Source of the DNA: Erythrobacter sp. CCH5-A1
GTDB taxonomy: Bacteria > Pseudomonadota > Alphaproteobacteria > Sphingomonadales > Sphingomonadaceae
Assembly (NCBI RefSeq): GCF_001557115.1
Contig: NZ_LSKQ01000103.1
Span: forward strand, 1 to 16,585
DNA: 16,585 nucleotides
Direction of reading: 5' to 3'
The position numbers and the translations under genes are program-made. Below the pieces are notes generated by a model, which was not told where the DNA came from, did not search any database, and was given only the letters and a program-made list of their open reading frames with translations. This document shows positions 16,537 to 16,585 of the stretch, in pieces (position 1 is the first letter of the stretch; each line of letters opens with the position of its first letter).

Positions 16537-16585
16537 GTGGAGGGGCACCCTCGAATGATCCGAACAGTGGCGGGTGCCCCTCCAC
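16537..16585. repeat. Inverted repeat C, perfect 14-bp arms at the window end
   Basis: GTGGAGGGGCACCC (16537-16550) and GGGTGCCCCTCCAC (16572-16585) are exact inverse complements around a 21-base AT-richer loop. With repeats A and B this has the look of a dispersed REP/BIME-like extragenic palindrome, or the 3' hairpins of a neighbouring transcript. The window ends at the outer arm, so the element may continue. No transposase gene is visible. Confidence 0.65.

Overview
The window looks like chromosome from a GC-rich alphaproteobacterium, most likely Sphingomonadales (Erythrobacteraceae-like). That placement rests on gene content, codon bias and family resemblance judged from memory; no database was searched. 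About 90% of the window is coding and no rRNA or tRNA gene was recognised.

Layout. (1) 1-2591 is a lower-GC accessory module: a Dcm-type cytosine-5 DNA methyltransferase, a Vsr mismatch-repair endonuclease overlapping it by 8 bp, and a convergent HNH endonuclease. Hand counts of single 60-base lines give 30/60 G+C at 301-360 (dcm) and 27/60 at 2101-2160 (HNH), against 44/60 at 3061-3120 (lepA). The HNH gene begins on the base next to the lepA stop, so it probably shares the lepA transcript. (2) 2592-4409 is lepA (EF-4). (3) 4475-9527 holds two tandem, homologous cyclic-di-GMP proteins, each PAS-GGDEF-EAL-PilZ. The membrane-anchored copy keeps the EAL catalytic residues; the soluble copy has lost several. 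(4) 9731-12424 is a medium-chain-length-type polyhydroxyalkanoate pair: a class II-like synthase (phaC) and an intracellular depolymerase (phaZ). They are separated by 132 bp packed with inverted repeats. (5) 12440-13362 encodes a SUKH/SMI1-KNR4 protein and a small lipoprotein-like gene whose signal peptide has no visible start codon. (6) 13366-16481, minus strand, is a glycolytic cluster read pgk, NTF2-like protein, hotdog thioesterase, class I fructose-bisphosphate aldolase. (7) 16495-16585 is a block of nested inverted repeats upstream of pgk that ends in a perfect 14-bp inverted repeat.

How the genes work together. The methyltransferase, Vsr and HNH protein read as a restriction-modification set with its T:G repair partner. 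The two GGDEF/EAL proteins would make, break or sense cyclic-di-GMP. PhaC and PhaZ build and mobilise carbon-storage polyester. Pgk and aldolase are core glycolysis/gluconeogenesis enzymes. I see no wholly new system. The points most worth a second look are the RM-Vsr island and its junction with lepA, the diverged c-di-GMP pair, the class II-like phaCZ pair with its structured spacer, the start-less lipoprotein, and the repeat block at the right end.
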